Below, one piece after another: positions 1 through 5,711 of a DNA stretch of 11,934 nt. The notes under the pieces were generated by a model. It was not told the DNA's origin. It ran no database searches and worked only from the letters and a program-made list of their open reading frames with translations. Numbering within the stretch: the first letter of the stretch is position 1; each line of letters starts with the position of its first letter. Source of the stretch: Flavobacterium psychrophilum (lineage in GTDB: Bacteria; Bacteroidota; Bacteroidia; Flavobacteriales; Flavobacteriaceae); assembly GCA_945905915.1 (NCBI GenBank), contig CAMDQL010000053.1, forward strand, positions 1 through 11,934, written 5' to 3'. A program made the translations under genes and the position numbers.

Positions 1-224
1 CCTTTACTGCTCAATTTATTTCGAGTTGTTTTGGTTTTTCCTTCTGGATTTAAATCACAAAGAATACGATAATTTTTACGCAATTTGTTATTAATGTTGC
101 GCATCAGATTATTCTGGTCTTTGTTCATTTTGTTATTAAAGGCATTACGACAGCCATCAGAACAAAACTTTTTATCCTCTCGGCCAATTATTTTATCGCC
201 ACATTCTAAACAGGTTTTTGACAT
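1..224 (-). CDS. Small zinc-ribbon protein (DUF2116-like), 3' end cut by window edge
   Basis: Reading the minus strand from the ATG at 224-222 gives 74 codons that run off the left edge, so the C-terminus is missing. The protein starts MSKTCLECGDK and carries CxxC-x12-CxxxC (Cys5, Cys8, Cys21, Cys25), a compact zinc ribbon. The part that follows is rich in Asn, Lys and Arg (about residues 26-74), which suggests a basic, possibly nucleic-acid-binding, region. Short zinc-ribbon proteins of this type are common as hypothetical proteins in flavobacteria. No specific function is known to me and I do not assign one. A TATATTTG -7 box lies 14-21 nt upstream of the start. Beyond that are three TTGTAA repeats at 10-bp spacing. 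The gene is divergent from ssb. Confidence 0.8.
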   Translation of the reverse strand, partial: MSKTCLECGDKIIGREDKKFCSDGCRNAFNNKMNKDQNNLMRNINNKLRKNYRILCDLNPEGKTKTTRNKLSSK

Positions 225-237
225 AATTGCTTTTTTT

Positions 238-245
238 CAAATATA
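238..245 (-). promoter_or_regulatory. Candidate -7 promoter box (TATATTTG) for the zinc-ribbon gene
   Basis: On the minus strand this reads TATATTTG, an exact match to the Bacteroidetes -7 consensus TAnnTTTG. It lies 14-21 nt before the ATG, so the leader would be very short. The TTTG candidates for the -33 element are 15 or 25 nt upstream, outside the usual spacing, so the -33 assignment is uncertain. Confidence 0.5.
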
Positions 246-257
246 CAAAATTTCCAT

Positions 258-283
258 TTACAAACGCTTACAAATAGTTACAA
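258..283. repeat. Three TTACAA direct repeats at exact 10-bp spacing
   Basis: TTACAA occurs at 258-263, 268-273 and 278-283 (TTGTAA on the minus strand), each copy 10 bp from the next, about one helical turn. The array lies just upstream of the -7 box of the zinc-ribbon gene and covers its -33 region. It could be a protein-binding array; this is inference from spacing and position. Confidence 0.5.
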
Positions 284-328
284 CCGAAAGTAAATAGCTA
301 ATTACCGAATAAACTTTTTTTCATGCCA

Positions 329-336
329 CATCTTTG
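329..336 (+). promoter_or_regulatory. Candidate -7 promoter box (CATCTTTG) for ssb
   Basis: CATCTTTG followed by CACT differs from TAnnTTTG at one position. The run TTTGCA also follows the -7 box of the better-supported atpB promoter in this window. No convincing TTTG is seen about 19 nt upstream. Transcription would begin near 341, giving a leader of about 110 nt. A second weak box (AACATTTG, 378-385) lies closer to the gene. Confidence 0.35.
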
Positions 337-451
337 CACTGTCGAAATGAAACAATGAGTTCAGTTTCAACATTCAAAACATTTGATTTTTTAATTTTTA
401 AAACCTGTGTTCCAAAAAAGAACAATTATTAACATTAAATATTTAAACGCC

Positions 452-772
452 ATGAAAAACAGAGTACAATTAATCGGACATGTAGGACAAGATCCAGAGG
501 TTAAATCAATTAACGACAAAAAAGTTGCAAACCTTACTTTGGCAACAAACGAGCATTATACCAATTCGAAAGGTGAAAAAGTAGAACAAACAGAGTGGCA
601 CAAAATTACTGCTTGGGGAAAAACTGCCGAACTCATTGAAAAGTATGTTGTCAAAGGGAAGGAAATTGCCATCGAAGGAAAACTATCGCACAGAAGTTAT
701 GACGATAAAGACGGAAACAAACGCTATGTAACCGAAATTTTAGTAAATGAATTGTTGTTATTAGGTAAGTAA
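452..772 (+). CDS. ssb: Single-stranded DNA-binding protein, short tail-less form
   Basis: This 106-aa protein is an OB-fold SSB that coats single-stranded DNA in replication, repair or recombination. It starts MKNRVQLIGHVGQDPE, the classic SSB N-terminus. It contains the EWHKITAWGK strand (residues 48-57), the KGKEIAIEGKL strand (68-78) and the DGNKRYVTEI strand (87-96). The start at 452 was chosen because the family begins at MKNR; an in-frame ATG at 407 would add 15 residues with no SSB character. The protein ends right after the OB fold (LLLLGK). The Gly/Pro-rich linker and acidic C-terminal tip of full-length SSBs, which recruit partner proteins, are absent. Flavobacteria usually carry a second, longer SSB, so this is probably a paralogue (inference). 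The gene ends in a hairpin shared with the convergent operon. Confidence 0.95.
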   Translation: MKNRVQLIGHVGQDPEVKSINDKKVANLTLATNEHYTNSKGEKVEQTEWHKITAWGKTAELIEKYVVKGKEIAIEGKLSHRSYDDKDGNKRYVTEILVNELLLLGK

Positions 773-792
773 TTCAATTAAATTTTGGTTCT

Positions 793-820
793 ATAAACCA
801 CTGAGTAATCAGTGGTTTAT
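793..820. terminator. Bidirectional terminator between ssb and the CAT-like gene
   Basis: A perfect 12-bp inverted repeat (ATAAACCACTGA, loop GTAA, TCAGTGGTTTAT) lies between convergent genes. On the plus strand it is followed by TTGTTTAATT; on the minus strand the downstream tract is less T-rich. The stop codon of the minus-strand CAT-like gene (817-819) lies inside the stem, so the hairpin overlaps the end of that reading frame. Confidence 0.85.
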
Positions 821-1440
821 TTGTTTAATTCGGTTTGTAAGGCCTCCACAAATAATCCCATATGGTAACCATCAACAAATCCATGATGCGCCATAACTGC
901 TGCCGACATTGTTTTTTTGTTGTTTTCGGCCATTAATTTTCCCCATGAAACTTTTGGACAACTATCGGGTAACGTATAATTTCTAGAATGTGTTAGACCA
1001 GTAAAGTTAATCCAAGGAATGGCAGAAAAATGAATAATATTCTCAGGAAATTCTCGTGTAAAAAGTCCAGGGGTTATTTGAATGCGTTCAATTTCAGTTT
1101 GCACAATTTTAGCAAATTCATGAAGATCAGAATGAAATTTCATAAATGAAAAACCAAACGTTTTGTCTTCACGCATAATGGTTGATGAAGCATCTATTTC
1201 GTCATAAAGCACTACCTCTTTTCCTTCAATTCGATACCTGAAATTTTCTACTTGATTAACCGCAACAATTGTTTTGTGCAAATAATATACAAAAAACGGA
1301 ATTTGCATGACTTTTGCTTTTTCGTAAGCTATAGTTATATCAATAGGTGTTGTTATGCTAAAAAATGGCTCTTCGAAAGTTGAAAAAAATTCAAAATGTT
1401 CTTTTCGGTTCCAAGTAGCAAGGTCTATTTTTTGCTTCAT
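817..1440 (-). CDS. Chloramphenicol acetyltransferase-like protein
   Basis: This 207-aa protein belongs to the trimeric chloramphenicol acetyltransferase (CAT) family, which transfers acetyl from acetyl-CoA to a hydroxyl; length is near the 213-220 aa norm. The N-terminus (IDLATWNRKEHFEFF, residues 5-19) matches the CAT opening. The active-site motif HHGFVDG (185-191) supplies catalytic His186 and structural Asp190. In the motif PWINF (142-146), Asn145 stands where classical CATs have Ser148, which stabilises the transition state. The gene is last in a three-gene operon after metG and a HAD hydrolase, and overlaps the HAD stop by 4 nt (ATGA), implying translational coupling. Base composition matches its neighbours and no mobile DNA is near, so it looks like a native gene and not an acquired resistance cassette. 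Whether it acetylates chloramphenicol is unknown. Confidence 0.88.
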   Translation of the reverse strand: MKQKIDLATWNRKEHFEFFSTFEEPFFSITTPIDITIAYEKAKVMQIPFFVYYLHKTIVAVNQVENFRYRIEGKEVVLYDEIDASSTIMREDKTFGFSFMKFHSDLHEFAKIVQTEIERIQITPGLFTREFPENIIHFSAIPWINFTGLTHSRNYTLPDSCPKVSWGKLMAENNKKTMSAAVMAHHGFVDGYHMGLFVEALQTELNK

Positions 1441-2123
1441 TTTAGTAAGGGTAAAATTTCAGTAATTTGGGAAACGGAATTGAAATTTTTATGTTCAATT
1501 TCAAAATCAATTTTTTCGTATTCCCAAGTCGTATGATACGGAATATGAATGGCGTGTCCGCCCAAATTCAAAACGGGCAAAACATCTGATTTTAAGGAAT
1601 TTCCAATCATTAAAAAATCTTCTGCTTGGCAATCTAAACGACCTAACATTTTTTCGTAATCCAATTCGGTTTTGTCGCTCATCACTTCAATATGATGAAA
1701 ATAAGCACCAATTCCCGAATCGTGTAATTTTCTATGTTGGTCTTTTAAATCGCCTTTTGTGGCAACGACCAATTTATATTTTCCTTGCAATTGTTCTAAA
1801 ACTTCGGTGATGTTTGGTAATAGTTCTACTGGTTTTTGCAATAAATCTTTTCCAATAGCTAAAATTTGCTCAATACCTTTACCCGAAATTTGATGATTAG
1901 TTAATTCCAAAGCGGTTTCAATCATAGATAACGTAAACGCTTTGATACCAAAACCATACAACGGCAAATTGTTGACTTGATGATTCAAAATTAATCCTAA
2001 AATTTCTTGATGTGAAGCATAATCTTGAAACAATACACAAAAACGTTCTTGTGCCTCATCGAAATAAGGTTCATTGTGCCAAAGGGTGTCGTCTGCATCA
2101 AATGCGATTATTTTTGGATTCAT
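1437..2123 (-). CDS. HAD-superfamily hydrolase (probable phosphatase)
   Basis: This 228-aa protein has all four haloacid dehalogenase motifs. Motif I is FDADDTLW (residues 8-15), with Asp9 as nucleophile and Asp11 as acid/base. Motif II is VVATKGD, with Thr122. Motif III is Lys151 in SDKTELDYEK. Motif IV is GNSLKSD (174-180), ending at Asp180. The roughly 100 mostly helical residues between motifs I and II form a C1-type cap, typical of small-molecule phosphatases of the YjjG/phosphoglycolate phosphatase group. The substrate cannot be read from the sequence. The start is 1 nt from the metG stop and the stop overlaps the next start by 4 nt, so the gene is in the metG operon. No link between its substrate and methionyl-tRNA synthesis is evident. 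Confidence 0.92.
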   Translation of the reverse strand: MNPKIIAFDADDTLWHNEPYFDEAQERFCVLFQDYASHQEILGLILNHQVNNLPLYGFGIKAFTLSMIETALELTNHQISGKGIEQILAIGKDLLQKPVELLPNITEVLEQLQGKYKLVVATKGDLKDQHRKLHDSGIGAYFHHIEVMSDKTELDYEKMLGRLDCQAEDFLMIGNSLKSDVLPVLNLGGHAIHIPYHTTWEYEKIDFEIEHKNFNSVSQITEILPLLK

Positions 2124-2124
2124 A

Positions 2125-4206
2125 CTAAGAAATCATAGCACCATTAATCACACCTTCTGAACTAGTGCTGAGAGAAGTCGAAGTATCTGGATTTACGAAA
2201 ACCAATTTACCTTCAGCAGTATTGGTTAATAATAACATACCTTCGCTTTCCACACCACGTAATGCTCTTGGTGCTAGGTTTACTAAAACCGTTACGCGTT
2301 TTCCAATGACTTCTTCTGGCGTAAAATGCTCTGCAATTCCAGAAACGATGGTTCTTACATCAATTCCGGTATCTACTTTTAAGACCAATAATTTGTTGGC
2401 TTTTGGCATTTTTTCGGCTTCAATAATCGTCCCGATTCGTAAATCTACTTTGGCAAAATCTTCAAAAGTGATGATTTCTTTTTGCGGTTCAGCTTTTGCG
2501 TTTTCCACTTGATTGGCGGTTTTAGTTGCTTCTAATTTATCTAATTGTTTCTGAATTTCGGCATCTTCAATTTGGGCAAACAAAATTTCCGCTTGACCAA
2601 TTTGATGTCCAGGTTTTGTTAAATTCCAATTTTCAAATTCTAAATTCCAATTATTGACTTTAATTTGTAAAATGTTGCACAATTTACCAGATGTAAATGG
2701 CAAAAATGGCTCTGAAAGTATGGCTAAAGCTGATGCAATTTGCAGCGCAACATACATTTGCGTTTGTACTCTTGCCGGATTTTCCTTAATCATTTTCCAA
2801 GGTTCTTCGTCGGCTAAATATTTATTTCCTAAACGAGCTACATTCATTAATTCGCTCAACGCTTCTCTAAATCTGTAACGCTCAATTGAACTTGAAATTA
2901 CTGCTGGATAGGCTTTTAGTTCCGCTAAAGTTTGCTCGTCAACTTCTGAAAATTCGTTTGGCGTAGGAACTATTCCATCGTAATATTTATTGGTTAACAC
3001 CACCACACGATTGATGAAATTACCAAAAATCGCGGCTAATTCATTATTATTTCTGGCTTGAAAATCTTTCCAAGTGAAGTCGTTGTCTTTTGTTTCTGGC
3101 GCATTTGCCGTTAATGCATAACGTAAAGCGTCTTGTTTATCAGGAAAATCTTGTAAATATTCGTGTAACCAAACCGCCCAGTTTTTAGAAGTAGATAATT
3201 TATTTCCTTCTAAATTTAAAAATTCATTTGCCGGAACATTATCAGGTAAAATATAACTTCCTTCCGCTTTTAACATCGCCGGAAAAATGATACAATGGAA
3301 TACGATATTGTCTTTCCCAATGAAATGAACCAATTTTGTATCGGCGTCTTTCCAATAAGGTTCCCAATCTTTTCCTTCGCGAGCCGCCCATTCTTTTGTT
3401 GACGAAATGTATCCAATAGGCGCATCAAACCACACGTATAATTTTTTTCCTTCGGCACCTGGAACAGGCACATCGATTCCCCAATCTAAATCACGTGTTA
3501 CGGCTCTTGGTTCTAAACCACCATCTACCCAAGATTTTACTTGTCCGTAAACATTCGGTTTCCAATCGTTTTTATGTCCTTCCAAAATCCATTCTCTTAA
3601 GAACGATTCGTAACGATTTAAAGGTAAAAACCAGTGTTTTGTTGATTTTAATATTGGAGTTTCACCCGTAATAGTCGATTTCGGATTTATTAAATCGGTT
3701 GCATTTAAAGTCGAACCACATTTTTCACATTGGTCACCATACGCTTCTGGGTTGTCGCACTTTGGGCAAGTTCCAGTAACGAAACGGTCTGCTAAGAATT
3801 GGTCTGCTTTTGCGTCGTATAATTGTTCGGTAGTTTCTTCGATGAAATCGCCGTTATCATATAGTTTTTTAAAAAATTCCGTAGCTGTTTTATGATGTAT
3901 TTCCGAAGATGTTCTGGAATAATTATCAAATGAAATTCCAAAATCTAAAAACGATTGACGAATAATTCCGTCATATTTATCAATTACTTGTTGAGGTGTG
4001 ATGCCTTCTTTCTTAGCTTTCATTGAAATTGCTACACCGTGTTCGTCGCTTCCGCAAATGAAAGCCACGTCTTTTCCTTGTAATCGTAAATATCTTGAAT
4101 ATATATCAGATGGCACATAAACTCCTGCTAAATGCCCAATATGAATGGGTCCATTAGTATAAGGAAGTGCCGCTGTAATGGTATATCTTTTCGGATTTTC
4201 TAACAT
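2125..4206 (-). CDS. metG: Methionyl-tRNA synthetase with C-terminal tRNA-binding domain
   Basis: This 693-aa class I enzyme charges tRNA-Met using ATP. Visible parts in order: HIGH (residues 22-25); a zinc knuckle with Cys147, Cys150, Cys160 and Cys163; the KMSKS equivalent KLSTS (336-340); a helical anticodon-binding domain (about 380-510); a variable Lys/Gln-rich linker (about 515-578); and an EMAP/Trbp-type tRNA-binding OB fold (about 579-674, with VDLRIGTI and [15 protein letters not shown]). The start was set at MLENPKRYT, as in the family. An upstream in-frame ATG at 4239 would add 11 residues but overlaps the likely -7 box. Two oddities: residues 519-529 contain NWNL twice, encoded by a repeat also found between other genes, and residues 675-682 (TSTSLSTS) near the C-terminus are encoded by a second repeat type. 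It heads an operon with the HAD and CAT-like genes. Confidence 0.98.
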   Translation of the reverse strand: MLENPKRYTITAALPYTNGPIHIGHLAGVYVPSDIYSRYLRLQGKDVAFICGSDEHGVAISMKAKKEGITPQQVIDKYDGIIRQSFLDFGISFDNYSRTSSEIHHKTATEFFKKLYDNGDFIEETTEQLYDAKADQFLADRFVTGTCPKCDNPEAYGDQCEKCGSTLNATDLINPKSTITGETPILKSTKHWFLPLNRYESFLREWILEGHKNDWKPNVYGQVKSWVDGGLEPRAVTRDLDWGIDVPVPGAEGKKLYVWFDAPIGYISSTKEWAAREGKDWEPYWKDADTKLVHFIGKDNIVFHCIIFPAMLKAEGSYILPDNVPANEFLNLEGNKLSTSKNWAVWLHEYLQDFPDKQDALRYALTANAPETKDNDFTWKDFQARNNNELAAIFGNFINRVVVLTNKYYDGIVPTPNEFSEVDEQTLAELKAYPAVISSSIERYRFREALSELMNVARLGNKYLADEEPWKMIKENPARVQTQMYVALQIASALAILSEPFLPFTSGKLCNILQIKVNNWNLEFENWNLTKPGHQIGQAEILFAQIEDAEIQKQLDKLEATKTANQVENAKAEPQKEIITFEDFAKVDLRIGTIIEAEKMPKANKLLVLKVDTGIDVRTIVSGIAEHFTPEEVIGKRVTVLVNLAPRALRGVESEGMLLLTNTAEGKLVFVNPDTSTSLSTSSEGVINGAMIS
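2164..2186 (-). repeat. CTTCGACTTC..CTCAG-type repeat inside the metG 3' end
   Basis: On the minus strand the sequence reads CTTCGACTTCTCTCAGCAC, preceded by ATA. As I remember it, CTTCGACTTCGCTCAG is a common dispersed intergenic repeat in flavobacteria, and this copy differs from that form by one base. It encodes TSTSLSTS in frame, nine residues before the conserved-looking end of MetG. That it is an insertion is inferred, not shown by alignment. Confidence 0.55.
2620..2652 (-). repeat. TTGGAATTT repeat pair within the metG linker
   Basis: Two identical 12-mers, TAAATTCCAATT, lie at 2620-2631 and 2641-2652 on the plus strand, 21 bp (seven codons) apart. On the minus strand they encode the tetrapeptide NWNL twice. 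The core TTGGAATTT is the same unit found four times in the gap at 5220-5275. The copies sit in the variable linker between the anticodon-binding and tRNA-binding domains. Confidence 0.65.
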
Positions 4207-4225
4207 ATCGTAATTAAATTTGATA

Positions 4226-4233
4226 CAAAAATA
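4226..4233 (-). promoter_or_regulatory. metG: Candidate -7 promoter box (TATTTTTG) for the metG operon
   Basis: The minus strand reads TATTTTTG, matching TAnnTTTG, 20-27 nt before the chosen metG start. The alternative start at 4239 would lie at the upstream edge of this box, so the position supports the shorter protein. No good -33 element is seen. Confidence 0.4.
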
Positions 4234-4276
4234 ATTCATTTGAGAGGAATAGACGAATTTTTCTGTTCAAATTCCT

Positions 4277-4284
4277 TATTTTTG
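4277..4284 (+). promoter_or_regulatory. Candidate -7 promoter box (TATTTTTG) for the LD-carboxypeptidase gene
   Basis: TATTTTTG matches TAnnTTTG and ends 19 nt before the ATG at 4304. The same octamer lies on the opposite strand in front of metG, so the 97-bp gap may hold two divergent promoters. The -33 region is not convincing. Confidence 0.4.
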
Positions 4285-4303
4285 AATTCTTATTGAACTT
4301 TAT

Positions 4304-5200
4304 ATGATTATACCACAATTTTTAAAGGTAGGAGATACTGTCGCTATTGTTTGTACAGCAAGAAAATTTTTTCCTGAAGATGCCAAACCAGCTATTGATT
4401 TATTAGAATCTTGGGGATTGAAAGTAAAATTAGGGAACACAATTGGCTTAGATAATTTTCAATTAGGTGGTACAGATACCGAACGAGCTGCTGATTTTCA
4501 AGCACAATTAGATGATGAAAAGGTAAAAGCCATTTGGTGTGCTCGAGGCGGATATGGTACGGTTAGAATTATTGATTTATTAGATTTTTCCAAATTTAAG
4601 AAACATCCTAAATGGACTATGGGGTTTTCAGACGTAACGGTTTTACATAGTCAATTGAATATAGAACGCGTGGCGTCTTTACATTCCATAATGCCGTTTA
4701 CTGTTCCAAATGCTCCTGAAGAGGTAAAAGAAACTTTGCGAAAAGCACTTTTTGGAGAAACGATTTCGTATTCAATTCCTTCGAAAAGTTATGATGTAAA
4801 AGGAACTGCTTCGGGCGAATTGGTTGGCGGAAATATTTCAATTTTGTACAGTTTATTAGGATCAAAATCAGCAATTGATACAAAAGATAAAATTCTTTTT
4901 ATTGAAGATTTAGACGAATATTTATACCATATTGACCGAATGATGTACAATTTAAAACGTAATGGTTATTTCGAAAATGTAAAAGGAATTATAGTAGGAA
5001 GTATGACTGATATGCACGATAACGAAATTCCGTTTGGGCAAAATGAAGTGCAAATTATTACAGAAATTTGTAAAAACAACAACATTCCAATTGCGTTTGA
5101 ATTTCCAGCCGGACATCAATCTGATAATCGAACTTTAATTTTAGGGGATCAACTATATTTTGAAGTGAATGAAAAAGAAATCAAATTAAAATTTGATTAA
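4304..5200 (+). CDS. LD-carboxypeptidase (peptidase family S66, LdcA type)
   Basis: This 298-aa protein is an S66 serine peptidase. The family cleaves the L-Lys/mDAP-D-Ala bond of tetrapeptide muropeptides, mainly during cytoplasmic peptidoglycan recycling. Motifs in order: ARGGYGTVR (residues 80-88); GFSDVTVLH (107-115) with nucleophile Ser109; GGNISIL (175-181); FIEDLDE (199-205) with Glu201; and PAGHQSDN (268-275) with His271. This is the complete Ser-Glu-His triad with the spacing usual for LdcA. There is no signal peptide, which fits a cytoplasmic recycling enzyme. It is divergent from metG and 80 nt before yraN, with a repeat hairpin between. Length is normal for the family. Confidence 0.95.
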   Translation: MIIPQFLKVGDTVAIVCTARKFFPEDAKPAIDLLESWGLKVKLGNTIGLDNFQLGGTDTERAADFQAQLDDEKVKAIWCARGGYGTVRIIDLLDFSKFKKHPKWTMGFSDVTVLHSQLNIERVASLHSIMPFTVPNAPEEVKETLRKALFGETISYSIPSKSYDVKGTASGELVGGNISILYSLLGSKSAIDTKDKILFIEDLDEYLYHIDRMMYNLKRNGYFENVKGIIVGSMTDMHDNEIPFGQNEVQIITEICKNNNIPIAFEFPAGHQSDNRTLILGDQLYFEVNEKEIKLKFD

Positions 5201-5219
5201 ATAACAATATAAAAAAATC

Positions 5220-5276
5220 CCAAATTCCAATCTTGAAACCTACTTTTGGAATTTGGAATTTTATTTTTGGAATTTT
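5220..5276 (+). repeat. TTGGAATTT repeat cluster with hairpin, LD-carboxypeptidase/yraN gap
   Basis: AAATTCCAA lies at 5222-5230 and TTGGAATTT at 5246-5254, 5253-5261 and 5267-5275. The first and second form a perfect 11-bp stem (CCAAATTCCAA at 5220-5230 with TTGGAATTTGG at 5246-5256) around a 15-nt loop, followed by AATTTTATTTTT. It could end transcription of the upstream gene or be a processed mRNA element. Read as protein it creates a false 16-residue extension of YraN. Confidence 0.75.
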
Positions 5277-5280
5277 AAAT

Positions 5281-5640
5281 ATGGCAGAACACAATGATTT
5301 AGGAAAGCTTGGTGAAGAGTTGGCAGTTGATTTTTTTAAAAAAAACGGCTATGAAATTTTAGAAACCAATTGGACTTTTCAGAAAGCAGAAGTAGATATT
5401 ATTGCTAAGAAAGATACTATTTTAGCCGTAATTGAAGTTAAAACACGTTCGAGTATTGATTTTGGATTACCTCAAGAATTTGTAAAACCAAAAAAAATTC
5501 AATTGTTAGTGAAGGCGATTAATGAATATATTACTCAAAATGACATAGATGTAGATGTTCGATTTGATATTGTTGCGATTCATAAAGAAAATAACGGCTT
5601 TATTTTAGAGCATATTGAAGACGCTTTTCATTTTTTTTAA
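5281..5640 (+). CDS. yraN: YraN family (UPF0102) putative endonuclease-fold protein
   Basis: This 119-aa protein matches the YraN/UPF0102 family: DLGKLGEELAVDFFKKNGYEIL at the N-terminus (residues 6-27, conserved Gly-Glu and Gly-Tyr), then AEVDIIA (36-42) and IEVKTRSS (51-58). Asp39, Glu52 and Lys54 form a D-x12-E-x-K pattern like PD-(D/E)xK nucleases. RFDIVAI (94-100) is the conserved C-terminal strand. The family is widespread and thought to act on DNA, but its exact role is not settled. The start was put at 5281 (MAEHNDLGK) because the longer in-frame opening from 5233 (MKPTFGIWNF) is simply the translation of the repeat cluster. It follows the LD-carboxypeptidase gene and may be cotranscribed unless the hairpin terminates. 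Confidence 0.94.
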   Translation: MAEHNDLGKLGEELAVDFFKKNGYEILETNWTFQKAEVDIIAKKDTILAVIEVKTRSSIDFGLPQEFVKPKKIQLLVKAINEYITQNDIDVDVRFDIVAIHKENNGFILEHIEDAFHFF

Positions 5641-5641
5641 T

Positions 5642-5655
5642 GTTATATCTATAAC
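5642..5655. promoter_or_regulatory. Candidate operator: GTTATA-TC-TATAAC inverted repeat
   Basis: This perfect 6-bp inverted repeat with a 2-bp centre begins 2 nt after the yraN stop. It lies 18-31 bp upstream of a TACATTTG -7 box, so it covers where the -33 element would be. That is a good place for a repressor or activator of the ACT-domain gene. The binding protein is unknown. Confidence 0.45.
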
Positions 5656-5672
5656 AAATAGTATTTATTTTA

Positions 5673-5680
5673 TACATTTG
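5673..5680 (+). promoter_or_regulatory. Candidate -7 promoter box (TACATTTG) for the ACT-domain gene
   Basis: TACATTTG is an exact TAnnTTTG match, 31 nt before the ATG at 5712. There is no clear TTTG about 19 nt upstream; an inverted repeat sits there instead. Confidence 0.55.
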
Positions 5681-5711
5681 TACAACTTAATCCCTAATAA
5701 GCTCAATTCAT

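Noticed and set aside
85..297. Plus-strand open frame over the zinc-ribbon gene
   Set aside because: It lies antisense to a frame with a clear CxxC/CxxxC zinc ribbon and crosses that gene's promoter; its protein has no recognisable pattern.
348..369. TGAAAC...GTTTCA inverted repeat in the ssb leader
   Set aside because: The stem is only 6 bp with a 10-nt loop and has no supporting signal; likely chance.
407..451. N-terminal extension of SSB
   Set aside because: The added residues (MFQKRTIINIKYLNA) are not SSB-like and the family starts at MKNR.
817..1440. Acquired chloramphenicol-resistance cassette
   Set aside because: It overlaps a core-genome operon by 4 nt, has the same base composition as its neighbours, and no transposon or integron sequence is present.
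2165..2878. Plus-strand open frames inside metG
   Set aside because: They are antisense to strongly conserved MetG domains and have no family features.
3270..3473. Alternative minus-strand frame inside metG
   Set aside because: Out of frame with the conserved catalytic domain; shadow of metG.
4207..4239. 11-residue N-terminal extension of MetG
   Set aside because: The family begins close to ML-NPKRYT, and the upstream ATG adjoins the TATTTTTG promoter box.
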